Positions 39,193 through 47,619 of a stretch of 64,000 nucleotides of DNA are shown in pieces (positions within the stretch are counted from its first letter, which is position 1; each line of letters begins with the position of its first letter). The translations under genes and the position numbers were made by a program. Source of the DNA: Luteimonas chenhongjianii (GTDB lineage Bacteria; Pseudomonadota; Gammaproteobacteria; Xanthomonadales; Xanthomonadaceae); assembly GCF_002327105.1 (NCBI RefSeq), contig NZ_CP023406.1, positions 124,001 through 188,000 of the forward strand, written 5' to 3'. The notes under the pieces are model-generated. The model searched no databases, was not told the DNA's origin, and saw nothing but the letters and a program-made list of their open reading frames with translations.

Positions 39193-40362
39193 TTACGGTC
39201 TGGCTGCTGGCACGATCCGCACGTCCGTGACCATCAGCTCACCACGCAATGCCTGCGCGACCCCGCGAGACGCCGGATTGACGAGTCGCAGCCATTGGCC
39301 GGTGCAGTGGTCACCCTCCGGCACTTCGAACTCAAGGCTGAAGTCGTTCCATGTCCTGGACTCGCGCACGCGGGCTCCGTCCGCGATACGGGTGCGGTTG
39401 TCGCCACAGGTGAGCGTCCATTCCAGTCCACGACTGGCGCGCAGATCGGCGGTGCGCATGCGCACGCGCAGCACATGCGGGCCTGGTGCCAGCAGCAGGG
39501 GTTGCTCGAGCCCGACGGCGGCAACAGGTCGGCCCAGGAAGGTGAAGCGCATGGCGTGACCGCCGGTCGTCGCCACGCGCTGCGCCACGACGCCGGGCGT
39601 GCGACGAAGATGCCAGTCGAAGCCGACCGACGTGGGCGCGTTGGCGAAGGCGCCGTTCCAGGGTTGCGGCACGCGTTCCGGCAGTCCGGGGAGCGTGCCA
39701 ACCCAGGCGGCATAGGCCTCCCCCCAACGCCCGCCGCGGATCAGCCCGGCAAGCCAGCGTGCGACATCCGACTGGTCGAGCTGGCCGTGGCGCCCGAGCG
39801 CGCCGTGCAGGGTATCGAGCGCCCCGGGAGGGCCATCGCTCTCCAGATATCGCAGCAAGCGGCCACGCCACTGCGGGCGGTCGACGAAGTGACGTGCAAG
39901 TGCGTCCGCAAAGTCCGGATCGGCGACGAGCTGCCCGAGTGCTGCCATTGCCGCATCGCGATAGCGCGGCGAGACGGTCATCAATGCATCCAGCTGGTCA
40001 GCCGCGCTGGCGTAGTCACCATGTCGCAGGGCGTGGACGGCCAGCCAGCTGCGCACGTGGGCGTCGCGCGGCGCACGCCGTACCGCGACCTCGTAGCGCG
40101 CCAGGACCTCGGCCGGCGTGCCGGTGTCGGCAAGCGCTGGCGCGAGCAGCGCGAAGGCTTCGCCGCGCAAAGGCTCACGCGCCAGAACCTGCCGCGCCAG
40201 CGCGGCGGCCTGTGCCCGCTCGCCCGCTGCGAGATGCGCGCGTGCGCGGGCGAGGGCCGACTCGAGCGCGTCGGCGGCACCCCGTGTTGCGAACAACCAC
40301 AAGGACAGGCTTCCGAGACTCAACACGAACAGGACGAACACGATCCTGCGTGCCATTGTCAT
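39193..40362 (-). CDS. Membrane-anchored TPR protein with C-terminal beta domain, function unknown
   Basis: A 389-residue protein. ATG 40362 overlaps the stop of the preceding gene (ATGA). An N-terminal helix (residues 3-22) is followed by tetratricopeptide-like helices (about 30-140: ARAHLAAGERAQAAALARQVL, LARYEVAVRRAPRDAHVRSWLAVHAL). A C-terminal beta-rich region (about 235-385) carries VLRVRMRTADL and TWNDFSLEFEVPEGDHC, like a jelly-roll carbohydrate-binding fold. The mix of TPR and a possible sugar-binding domain suggests a periplasmic scaffold for the polymer machinery. No family is recognised. Confidence 0.75.
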   Translation of the reverse strand: MTMARRIVFVLFVLSLGSLSLWLFATRGAADALESALARARAHLAAGERAQAAALARQVLAREPLRGEAFALLAPALADTGTPAEVLARYEVAVRRAPRDAHVRSWLAVHALRHGDYASAADQLDALMTVSPRYRDAAMAALGQLVADPDFADALARHFVDRPQWRGRLLRYLESDGPPGALDTLHGALGRHGQLDQSDVARWLAGLIRGGRWGEAYAAWVGTLPGLPERVPQPWNGAFANAPTSVGFDWHLRRTPGVVAQRVATTGGHAMRFTFLGRPVAAVGLEQPLLLAPGPHVLRVRMRTADLRASRGLEWTLTCGDNRTRIADGARVRESRTWNDFSLEFEVPEGDHCTGQWLRLVNPASRGVAQALRGELMVTDVRIVPAARP

Positions 40363-41699
40363 CGCGCCGGCTCCAGCTGCACGGTCGCCACCTGCCAACC
40401 GTCCAGTCCGCGCTCCAGGCGTACCTGCATCAGTCCCGTCTCCAGCGTGCTGCCTGCATGTTCCAGCTGGTAGGCCGTGTTGAGGGTGGCGACGTCGCTG
40501 CCGAGGAGCCAGTTGGGGGTGTCGAGGGAGAGCTCCGCCTGATGGATGCCCGTCACCCGTGCCTCCAGCGCCGTGCGCAGTTCACGCGCGCTGCGCTCCA
40601 CTTCTGGGCCACGCCAGCTGGGCGGCGCGACCTCGGGTGACGCCAGGTACTTCGCCAGATGCGCGACCGCGGCATCGGCTTCGCGCAGGAGCTGGAGCGG
40701 ATCGGGTGGAACCATTTCGGGCTCATCCGCCACGACCACATTCTCCAGAGTCGCCGCAGGCTCGACATAGGCGATCAGTGGCAACGCCTCCAACGTAACG
40801 TCGAGTCGCGCGCCAGCCTCGATGTCATCTGGCTGCTGTGGATTCGTCGCGTTGGACTCGAGGGGTCGGGCCGTTGCGTAGTCGTCGAGAATCGGGGCGA
40901 TTGAGAGGGGCGCCAGGGGTGGCGAAGCATGGGTGGGCGACAGGGAGGCGACCCGCCGGCCCGGCTGGTCAGGGTCGGTCTGTTCACGGGAGACGGGCGC
41001 CGCGGTCGTCTCTACGGCGGGCGCCCCCACTGCAGTCGGAGCGATCGCTCGCTGTACCGCCGTGGCGGGCGGATCCCGGTGGTCAACCCACCGGTCGCCG
41101 CGCACGGCGAGCCAGGCCAGCAGCAGACAGAGCAGACCAAGCAGCAGGACCAGCCACGGAGCAAGCCGCGACCCGGGCTCGTCGACATCGGATAACGAGG
41201 TGACGCCGGCGGCAGGCAGCCGTGCCCCGACCGGACGGCTCCGCGGCCCGACGACCGTGGTGGCCAGCATGTCGTCGTAGCTGCGCCGCAGCACCGGCGT
41301 GCGCACCTGGTTCCAGGCCTGGTTGACCCGATGCGCGAAGGTGGTTTCCCACGCCAGCGCGCCCGGATTGTGGTCGGGATGCAACCACCGCAGCAACAGC
41401 CGGTGATGCCTTCGCAGCAGCGAATCGGCGGCGCCCGCATCGGCACCAAGGATGCGATACGCATCGCTGCGATCGGTGAACAACACCTGCTGCACGAAGA
41501 ACCGTGCGGCTTCCTGCAGGTGACCGGGGCTGGCACGCATGCGCCCGGCCGCCGACCGCTGCGCGGCGACGGAGCCCGACGCCACTTCGAGCAGCTCGGT
41601 CATCCCATCCGGCAGCGGGCGCCCTTGCAGCACGCGGCGATGTGCGGGAGACCGCAGCAGCCCCAGCGCAAGGTCGAGCGCCTCTCCGCCTGCGGTCAT
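40359..41699 (-). CDS. J-domain-containing membrane protein, function unknown
   Basis: A 446-residue protein. A cytoplasmic J-like domain lies at about 75-145 with the HPD tripeptide (107-109) in WLHPDHNPGALAWE, so it could stimulate a DnaK-type chaperone. One helix follows (about 181-200, PWLVLLLGLLCLLLAWLAV), then a Pro/Thr-rich periplasmic linker and a C-terminal domain ending LMQVRLERGLDGWQVATVQLEPA. It sits between wzc and the TPR gene and overlaps the latter by four bases. A membrane J-domain protein in a capsule-type operon is unusual; a role in assembling the export complex is an inference. Confidence 0.75.
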   Translation of the reverse strand: MTAGGEALDLALGLLRSPAHRRVLQGRPLPDGMTELLEVASGSVAAQRSAAGRMRASPGHLQEAARFFVQQVLFTDRSDAYRILGADAGAADSLLRRHHRLLLRWLHPDHNPGALAWETTFAHRVNQAWNQVRTPVLRRSYDDMLATTVVGPRSRPVGARLPAAGVTSLSDVDEPGSRLAPWLVLLLGLLCLLLAWLAVRGDRWVDHRDPPATAVQRAIAPTAVGAPAVETTAAPVSREQTDPDQPGRRVASLSPTHASPPLAPLSIAPILDDYATARPLESNATNPQQPDDIEAGARLDVTLEALPLIAYVEPAATLENVVVADEPEMVPPDPLQLLREADAAVAHLAKYLASPEVAPPSWRGPEVERSARELRTALEARVTGIHQAELSLDTPNWLLGSDVATLNTAYQLEHAGSTLETGLMQVRLERGLDGWQVATVQLEPAR

Positions 41700-41714
41700 C
41701 GCACTGCTCCTGCG

Positions 41715-43991
41715 TCAGCCCTTGCCGATCTTCGGCGTCGTGCCATAGGCGTAATAGGACTCGTAGTTGTAGCCGTAACCGGCCACCTTGGCATCGTAGT
41801 GAGTCAGCACGCCGCCGATGATGTGCGCACGTGCGGCGGCCAGGCGCTTGATCGCGGCCTGGGCCGTCTTGATCCGCGTCTTACCGGAGTTCACCACCAG
41901 CAGGGTGCCATTCACGACATTCGACAGGATCGGCGCATCGGCGATGCCGAGTACCGGCGGGCCATCGATGATCACCTGGTCGTACTTCTCGGCCGCGGTC
42001 GTGAGCATCGACAACAGGCGGCTGCCCGACAGCAGTTCGGCGGGGTTCGGCGGCAAGGGGCCGGCGAGGATGACCTGCAGGTTGGCCTCGTCGGTGTCGC
42101 GTACCACTTCCGAGATATCCGCCGCGCCGGCGAGCAGACTCGACAGGCCCTGTTCGGCGCGAACGCCCATCACACGATGGAGCGAAGGATTGCGCAGATC
42201 TGCCTCCACCAGCAGCACACGCTTGCCGAGCTGGGCGAAGTTGCGTGCGAGCGTGAGCGCGGTGACCGACTTTCCTTCGGCGGCGCTCGCGCTGGTCACC
42301 AGCAATACCTTGGGCACGCCGTGATCGGTGGAGAACTGCAGCGCGGTGCGGACCGAGCGGTAACTCTCGGAGAACGCGGAGCGGGGGTCGGCGATGGCCT
42401 CGGCAACGTTGCCCTTGCGGACATTCGGCACCACTCCCAGCAGGGGCAGGCGCAGGTGCTGCTCCAGGTCCTCCGGACTCTTGATGGTGTCATCCACGAA
42501 TTCGAGCGCGAAGGCGACCACGACGCCGAGTATCAGGCCGAGCAACGTGCCGATCGCGAGGTTGAGCAGCAGGTTGGGCTTGTAGCGCCCGGTGGGCACC
42601 ATGGCGCGGTCGACGATGGACACGTTGTTGGTGCCGACCCCTGCGCCCGCCGCTACACCGACTTCCTTGTAGCGCTGCAGCAGGCTGTCGTAGAGCTGGC
42701 GGTTGGTGTCGGCTTCGCGCCGCAGGATGTTGTAGTCGATCGAGCGGTTGTCGACGTCGAGCGTTCGCGTGCGCAGGGTGTTGAGCTGGGACACCAGCAT
42801 GTTCTCCCGGGACTGCGCGGCGCCGTATTCCGCCTGGATCGAAGCACGCACCGAAGCGCGCTCCTGCCCGATCTGCCGGTCGACCTCCTCGATCTGTCCC
42901 TGCAGCGCCTGCATGCTCGGATACTCCGGCTTGTAGGTCTGGAGCTGCTGCTGGTATTGCGCGTTGAGCGTTGCACGCTGCTGCTGCAGCACGTTGAGGA
43001 TCGAGTTGCTGATGGCGCCGGCCGGCAGCGCCCCGCCACCCGACACCTGGCTCCACGCCGCCTGCGCGCGGATGCGGTCGTCCTGGGCGGCGGCCAGCGC
43101 CTCGTTGAGCGCGCCGAGGTTCTGGCTCTCCAGGCTCTGTCCGCCCTCACCACTGGCGACGATGTTCTCGCGCGCCGCGAAGGCGACCAGGGCGCGCTCC
43201 GACTCCTCCAGCCTGCTCTTCGCCAATGCGAGTTGCTCTTCCAGGTAACGGCTCGCATAGGACGACGCATCGAACTTGCGCTCGATGGCATGGGCGATGA
43301 AGCCATCCGCGACTGCATTCACCACACGCGTGCTGAACGCGGGCAGCGTCGAGTCGAAATGCACGCGCACCAGTCGGGAATTGCGCACCGGCTCGACCGT
43401 CAGGCCCTCGCGGACGATCGCAACCGCCTGTCGAAGCGCGGCGAGCTGATCGGCTTCCGCCTCGGGTTCATCGGCATCGCTGTCGGCAGCGTTCGCGCGC
43501 GGACGTAGCACCGCAGTGGCGCGTTGCCACCAGCCGGTGGCATCCAGACGTTCAATCGTCGCAGCGTCGATCGCCAGTTCGTTGGCGACGCGCTCGGCGA
43601 GGGAACGACTCCGCAACAGCTCGTACTGCGTGGTCAGGAAGTCCGGCGCCGCGGCCTCGGCGTTGCCGACCCCCTCCACCTGGAGGATCTGCACCGATTC
43701 CCGATCGATCTGCAGCACTGCGGTGGCCCGATAGATCGGCGGCATCATCAAAGTGACGATCAGCGCCAGCGCGACCACCGCCGCGAGAATGCCGAGTACC
43801 AGCCAGCGGCGCTTCACGAGGAGGTGCCAGTACGCGACCAGATCGATCTCTTCGCTGTCCTGGCTGCGCTTGTCGTCGAACATGTCCACCGCAACCGAAC
43901 GGGGATCACTCGACTGCAGCGATCTGTTGACGTTGGTCGGCCGTTTGCGGCCGTCGTCGTCGGGTGGAATCGGAAGCTGATCGTCATCCAT
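41715..43991 (-). CDS. wzc: Polysaccharide co-polymerase and tyrosine autokinase (Wzc)
   Basis: A 758-residue inner-membrane protein controlling chain length and export. A first helix (about 62-83) and second helix (471-498) frame a periplasmic Wzz/GNVR domain with long coiled coil (230-430). The BY-kinase domain has Walker A SASAAEGKS (567-575), A' in LLVEADLRNP (594-602) and Walker B VIIDGPP (673-679). A tyrosine-rich tail (Y732, Y739, Y741, Y743, Y746, Y747, Y749) is the autophosphorylation cluster. cpsB, encoded two genes upstream, is the matching phosphatase, and wza its outer-membrane partner. Confidence 0.95.
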   Translation of the reverse strand: MDDDQLPIPPDDDGRKRPTNVNRSLQSSDPRSVAVDMFDDKRSQDSEEIDLVAYWHLLVKRRWLVLGILAAVVALALIVTLMMPPIYRATAVLQIDRESVQILQVEGVGNAEAAAPDFLTTQYELLRSRSLAERVANELAIDAATIERLDATGWWQRATAVLRPRANAADSDADEPEAEADQLAALRQAVAIVREGLTVEPVRNSRLVRVHFDSTLPAFSTRVVNAVADGFIAHAIERKFDASSYASRYLEEQLALAKSRLEESERALVAFAARENIVASGEGGQSLESQNLGALNEALAAAQDDRIRAQAAWSQVSGGGALPAGAISNSILNVLQQQRATLNAQYQQQLQTYKPEYPSMQALQGQIEEVDRQIGQERASVRASIQAEYGAAQSRENMLVSQLNTLRTRTLDVDNRSIDYNILRREADTNRQLYDSLLQRYKEVGVAAGAGVGTNNVSIVDRAMVPTGRYKPNLLLNLAIGTLLGLILGVVVAFALEFVDDTIKSPEDLEQHLRLPLLGVVPNVRKGNVAEAIADPRSAFSESYRSVRTALQFSTDHGVPKVLLVTSASAAEGKSVTALTLARNFAQLGKRVLLVEADLRNPSLHRVMGVRAEQGLSSLLAGAADISEVVRDTDEANLQVILAGPLPPNPAELLSGSRLLSMLTTAAEKYDQVIIDGPPVLGIADAPILSNVVNGTLLVVNSGKTRIKTAQAAIKRLAAARAHIIGGVLTHYDAKVAGYGYNYESYYAYGTTPKIGKG

Positions 43992-44012
43992 TGCCGTTCC
44001 TCGTGAATCGGT

Positions 44013-44717
44013 TCAGAGGGCAAAAAACAGGCCGAGTGCTGGAACCACGCGCAGAAACTCGCGGAAAGCGGACTTGCTGCCGGAGCGTTCGATCACGATG
44101 ACGTCATCGCCATAGATCTGCGGGTCGGGCATGTCGCCGCGCCGCACGGCCGCCACGTCGAAGGCCGCCGCCATGCGCTCCCCGTTGACCTCGCGGAACA
44201 GCACCACGCCTTCCAGATCGGCGAATTCATCCAGGCCCTCCGCCATCGCGATGGCCTGCAACAGGCTCGTGCGACCCGTCAGCGGATAGATGCCGGGCTT
44301 CTTGACCGCCCCCTCGAGCGTGACGCGCTGGCTGGTGTACTCCTTGACGAAAATGCTCACCTGCGGGTTCTGCAGATAGCCTTCGGCGTAGCGGCTCCCA
44401 AGTTCCTGCTCGAGCTCGGGAATGGTGCGGCCACCCGCCATCACGCTGCCGACCAGCGGCACGTTGATGAGCCCATTGGAGTTGACGCGGGCCTGATGCT
44501 TGAGTTCTTCCACCCCGAACACGCTGATCTCCAGCAGGTCCTGGGCACCGACCCGGTAATCGGTCGCGCCCTCGTAAGCCCCCGAGGCGGTGGTGGTATC
44601 GGGCGGCGGCAGCACACGTCCCATCTTCTCGTTGTGCGCGGCACGGTTCGAAGATGCGCACGCGGACAGCGCGAGGGCGAACAGCAACGCCAGCAGACCT
44701 CGGGACATGCCTTTCAT
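44013..44717 (-). CDS. wza: Polysaccharide export lipoprotein (Wza-like)
   Basis: A 234-residue outer-membrane lipoprotein. The lipobox is LSAC with C20. A Poly_export domain follows (YRVGAQDLLEISVFGVEELKHQARVNSNGLINVPLVG), then an SLBB-like domain (VTLEGAVKKPGIYPLTGRTSLLQAIAMAEGL). It is shorter than enterobacterial Wza (about 380 residues) and lacks the C-terminal amphipathic pore helix, so it belongs to the short GumB-like class and may need another protein to cross the outer membrane. It lies 21 bases upstream of wzc. Confidence 0.92.
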   Translation of the reverse strand: MKGMSRGLLALLFALALSACASSNRAAHNEKMGRVLPPPDTTTASGAYEGATDYRVGAQDLLEISVFGVEELKHQARVNSNGLINVPLVGSVMAGGRTIPELEQELGSRYAEGYLQNPQVSIFVKEYTSQRVTLEGAVKKPGIYPLTGRTSLLQAIAMAEGLDEFADLEGVVLFREVNGERMAAAFDVAAVRRGDMPDPQIYGDDVIVIERSGSKSAFREFLRVVPALGLFFAL

Positions 44718-44744
44718 CGAACACCTCGAAGGGATCGGGGGGTA

Positions 44745-45539
44745 TCAACCGGTACGCAGGAACCTGCCCAGAAAGCCACGCCGCGCGGGGGGCGCCGCTG
44801 GCGCCTGCAGTGGCGGCAGCGCGTCGGGCGGGCGGTTATCGAGGATGCCGGAGGGCCGGGTCTCCACCATATGCACGGCCTCCTGCGGGCCGACCAGCTT
44901 TTGAGCTGCGTCGCGCGCCTCGGCCAGAAGCGGCGGGCGACGCCTCGGATCGTGGGCATCCGTTGCCAGGATGTGGCAATGGCCTTCACCGACAAAACGA
45001 TCCGCCCAGTATTTCGGCCGGCGCCCGTGCCGCCCCGTGAGCGCGCCCGCGGTCACCTGGATCCAGGCGCCGCGGCTCGCGGCCAGAAGGAACGTCTCGT
45101 AATGCTGCTCGACCCACGACAAGCGCTCCGGATGCGTGATGACCGGGACGATTCCCGCAGTCAACAGCGCGAAGAGCGTGTCGTCGAGCCGCGGGGGTGC
45201 AACGTGGTGCGGCGGTTCGAACAACAGGTAACGCGAACCGGCCAGTGTCGAAATGCGTCCGCTGCGGACACCTTCGATCAGGCCGTGATCGAGATGCACG
45301 TCCGCCCCTTCCACCAGACGAAGCGCGATGCCCTCGCGATCGAGCTCGGCCTGCAGGGCGAGGATTGCGGCGCGGATGCCCGGCCCGGTGTTTTCGTAAA
45401 GGCCCGGGTAGATATGGGGGGTGCATGCGGTGACCCGGATGCCGTCCGCCACGGACATGCGCGCCATTTCGAGCGACATGGAAAGGCTCGTCGCCCCATC
45501 GTCGATGCCGGGGAGCATGTGGCAGTGCAGATCGAACAT
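44745..45539 (-). CDS. Tyrosine-protein phosphatase of the CpsB/YwqE (PHP) family
   Basis: A 264-residue manganese-dependent PHP phosphatase that would dephosphorylate the Wzc tail. Metal-ligand motifs are DLHCHMLPGIDDG (residues 3-15), CTPHIYPG, EGADVHLDHG, VITHPERLSW and ATDAHDPRRRPP. It carries a C-terminal Pro/Ala-rich extension after about residue 230. It is the first gene of the polysaccharide operon and is followed, on the other side, by a gene-poor gap and the defence island. CpsB-type phosphatases are common with BY-kinases in Gram-positives and occur in several Gram-negative EPS loci. Confidence 0.92.
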   Translation of the reverse strand: MFDLHCHMLPGIDDGATSLSMSLEMARMSVADGIRVTACTPHIYPGLYENTGPGIRAAILALQAELDREGIALRLVEGADVHLDHGLIEGVRSGRISTLAGSRYLLFEPPHHVAPPRLDDTLFALLTAGIVPVITHPERLSWVEQHYETFLLAASRGAWIQVTAGALTGRHGRRPKYWADRFVGEGHCHILATDAHDPRRRPPLLAEARDAAQKLVGPQEAVHMVETRPSGILDNRPPDALPPLQAPAAPPARRGFLGRFLRTG

Positions 45540-46158
45540 GAATGGCCATCCGCAGCCCGCGTCAGCCCATCATGGGGTCGGCATGAAAAAGCGGGGTGAA
45601 CGCGGCTGCGAGGACCTGTTCACGATGGACCGCCAGCTAGGCGTGCTCAAAGCTGATCTACGTCGCGCTTGCTGCCGCGTGCCGTAGGCCGCGGCTTCGT
45701 CACGACCGTGCGCCGTGCGGTGTCAAGCCCGGGGCCGACGGAGGCCTGATCGGTGTTGAACCGCCTGGCAGTTGCGATACGCCACGACGCCTGCGGGATG
45801 AGGCAGTCCACGGGCGCCCGGTGACCTGCCGGCCTCTGCAGAGTCGCCCACCTCGGATGCTCGGCGACTGCCCGCTTCCCTCTCGGCGCTGCGATGAGTC
45901 GATGACAGCAGCAGGTCGAACTGCAGCGCGGAGACACTGGCCCGGCTTGCGCCTCAGTTGTTCCGACGCGTCGCGCGCGAAGAACCCGGTTTGCCGAAGC
46001 TCGAGGATGGTCGCGGTTCGCGAGCTGTGATCTCACGAACTCCTCCGCGATCGCGGCAGATCACCGGCGGCATCGGCGTGCATGCAGTTGGCGCGCAACC
46101 ATGCCGGAGTCGATGGACATGGCTCCTACAATGGGCGGACCTGTAGAGGACTTCATAC
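45540..46158. other. Gene-poor region upstream of the polysaccharide operon
   Basis: Some 600 bases without a convincing gene. It should contain the main promoter of the cpsB-wza-wzc operon on the minus strand. On the plus strand TACAAT at 46127-46132 is a fair -10 element for the exonuclease III remnant just downstream, but no matching -35 was found. Short open frames on both strands show no family resemblance. Confidence 0.5.
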
Positions 46159-46188
46159 GTGAAAATCGCCAGCTGGAACGTGCAGTGA
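46159..46188 (+). pseudogene. xthA: Start of an exodeoxyribonuclease III gene, truncated after eight codons (remnant)
   Basis: GTG at 46159, preceded by AGAGGA, reads MKIASWNV, the exact N-terminus seen in many XthA-type exonucleases (the next residues there are usually NS). Here the frame then meets CAG TGA. No further exonuclease sequence follows. This looks like the chromosomal gene start left behind when the island inserted or when DNA was deleted next to the integrase. The match is short, so chance is not excluded. Confidence 0.5.
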
Positions 46189-46305
46189 GGAATCACGAGA
46201 ATTCAGGATGTCTCACGACGACGACATAAAGCGTTTTAACTCAGTCGCTTAAGTCGGCTACTTAGCTCAGCGGGGTCCAAGAGAAGTCACTGCATCCAAT
46301 TCGCG

Positions 46306-46326
46306 TGGGGGTATCCCTGGGGGTAT
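46306..46326 (+). repeat. Direct repeat tgggggtat x2 just upstream of the integrase
   Basis: TGGGGGTAT occurs at 46306-46314 and 46318-46326, twelve bases apart. Such G-rich repeats are commonly found next to P4-type integrase starts and may be recombinase arm or regulatory sites. The attachment core itself could not be located. A looser repeat TTAACTCAG/TTAGCTCAG lies upstream (46236-46244, 46262-46270). Confidence 0.5.
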
Positions 46327-46355
46327 TCTGGAGGCCCCAATGCTGGCTGCCCACC

Positions 46356-47549
46356 ATGCTGACCGCCGTCCAGATCAACGCGGCCAAGCCCACCGCCAAG
46401 GCCTACAAGCTGTCCGACAGCGGCGGCCTGTACCTGCTCGTGCAGCCCACAGGCGCCAAGCTCTGGCGCTACAAATTCCGGCTCGGAGGCGTTGAAGGGC
46501 TCGACGCGCTCGGAAGCTACCCCGAGGTGTCACTGGCGGAAGCACGCAAGGCGCATGGCGAATCCAGGCGGCTAGTCGCAGAAGGCATCAATCCGGTGCT
46601 TGCCCGGCGGGAGCGCAAGCAGGCCCTGATCCAGGCCACCCTCGTGCGCGAGAAGGGCTCGTTTGATGCAGTCGCCGCCGACTGGAGGGCCGCCACAGCG
46701 CACGGTCTGCGGCCCTCGACCATCAGGCAGCGGGAGCGGGAGCTCGCCAAAGACCTGCTTCCGAAGCTCAGGGCCCGGCAGATCAAGGACATCACCCGGG
46801 TCGAGATCACCAACCTGCTGAAGGCGATCGAGAAGCGGGCTCCTGAAGTCGCGCGCAACCAGCGCAACCACCTGTGGGGCATCTTCGAGTACGCCATCGA
46901 CAGTGGCCTGGTGGACGCCAACCCCGTCCCGTCGATTCGCGTGCTCAAGAAGCGCGCCCAGGAGAACCACCCCGCACTAACTCCGGACGAGATCGGCGCC
47001 TTCCTGCGGGATCTGGATGATCGCAGCCGCCTCAACGAACAGACGCGGATCGCCATGCTGTTGGTCATCCTTACCGCCTGCCGCAAGAACGAGATCATCG
47101 GCGGCAGGTGGGAGGAGATTGACCTCGAGGCAGGAGAATGGGAGATCCCAGCCGAGCGTATGAAAAACAAACGACCGCATTGGGTGCCGCTCTCGAGTCA
47201 GGCGATCGCGCTGCTGAAGCAGCTGCGGGAGTTAGCTCACGGCAGCTCCACCCTCCTCTTCCCGAACCGCCGCGACCCCAAACGGTCGATGGCCAACCGC
47301 ACGCTCAACGCGGTCATGGAACGACTGGGATACAGCGGCAAAGGGACACCCCATGGCATGCGTGCCAGTTTCAGCACCCATTTTAACGGTAACAACGAGG
47401 ACCCGGATGTGATTGAGCTTTGTCTAGCTCATACCACGATGGGAAAGACACGCGCGGCCTACAACCGCCATCAGTACAAAGACGAGCGAAGAGAACTGCT
47501 TCAAGCGTGGGCAAACTGGCTGGACAAGCAACGCAAATCTCGCGATTGA
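46356..47549 (+). CDS. Tyrosine-type integrase (P4-like, DUF4102 N-terminal domain)
   Basis: A 397-residue site-specific recombinase that integrates the adjacent island. ATG 46356 (MLTAVQINAAKPTAKAYKLSD) matches the usual family start; the frame above is open but holds the G-rich repeats. DUF4102 spans about 1-85, the SAM-like core-binding domain about 95-180, and the catalytic domain from 195. Catalytic residues are Arg in LTACRKNEIIGGRW, H-x-x-R in GTPHGMRASFSTHFN, His in LAHTTMGKTRAAYNR and the Tyr in that block (AAYNRHQY). All appear intact, so the element may still move. Genes beyond it run toward it on the opposite strand. Confidence 0.95.
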   Translation: MLTAVQINAAKPTAKAYKLSDSGGLYLLVQPTGAKLWRYKFRLGGVEGLDALGSYPEVSLAEARKAHGESRRLVAEGINPVLARRERKQALIQATLVREKGSFDAVAADWRAATAHGLRPSTIRQRERELAKDLLPKLRARQIKDITRVEITNLLKAIEKRAPEVARNQRNHLWGIFEYAIDSGLVDANPVPSIRVLKKRAQENHPALTPDEIGAFLRDLDDRSRLNEQTRIAMLLVILTACRKNEIIGGRWEEIDLEAGEWEIPAERMKNKRPHWVPLSSQAIALLKQLRELAHGSSTLLFPNRRDPKRSMANRTLNAVMERLGYSGKGTPHGMRASFSTHFNGNNEDPDVIELCLAHTTMGKTRAAYNRHQYKDERRELLQAWANWLDKQRKSRD

Positions 47550-47619
47550 GTCATGCGGTCCGGCCCTAGATCAATTTTGCCAATCCATCCACGATAAAGT
47601 GCTCAGACGATCGAAATAA

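Noticed and set aside
46253-46290. GGCTACTTAGCTCAG resembles the 5' end and D-arm of a tRNA next to the integrase
   Set aside because: No anticodon stem, T-arm or 3' acceptor half follows, and integration usually leaves the 3' end of a tRNA, not the 5' end.
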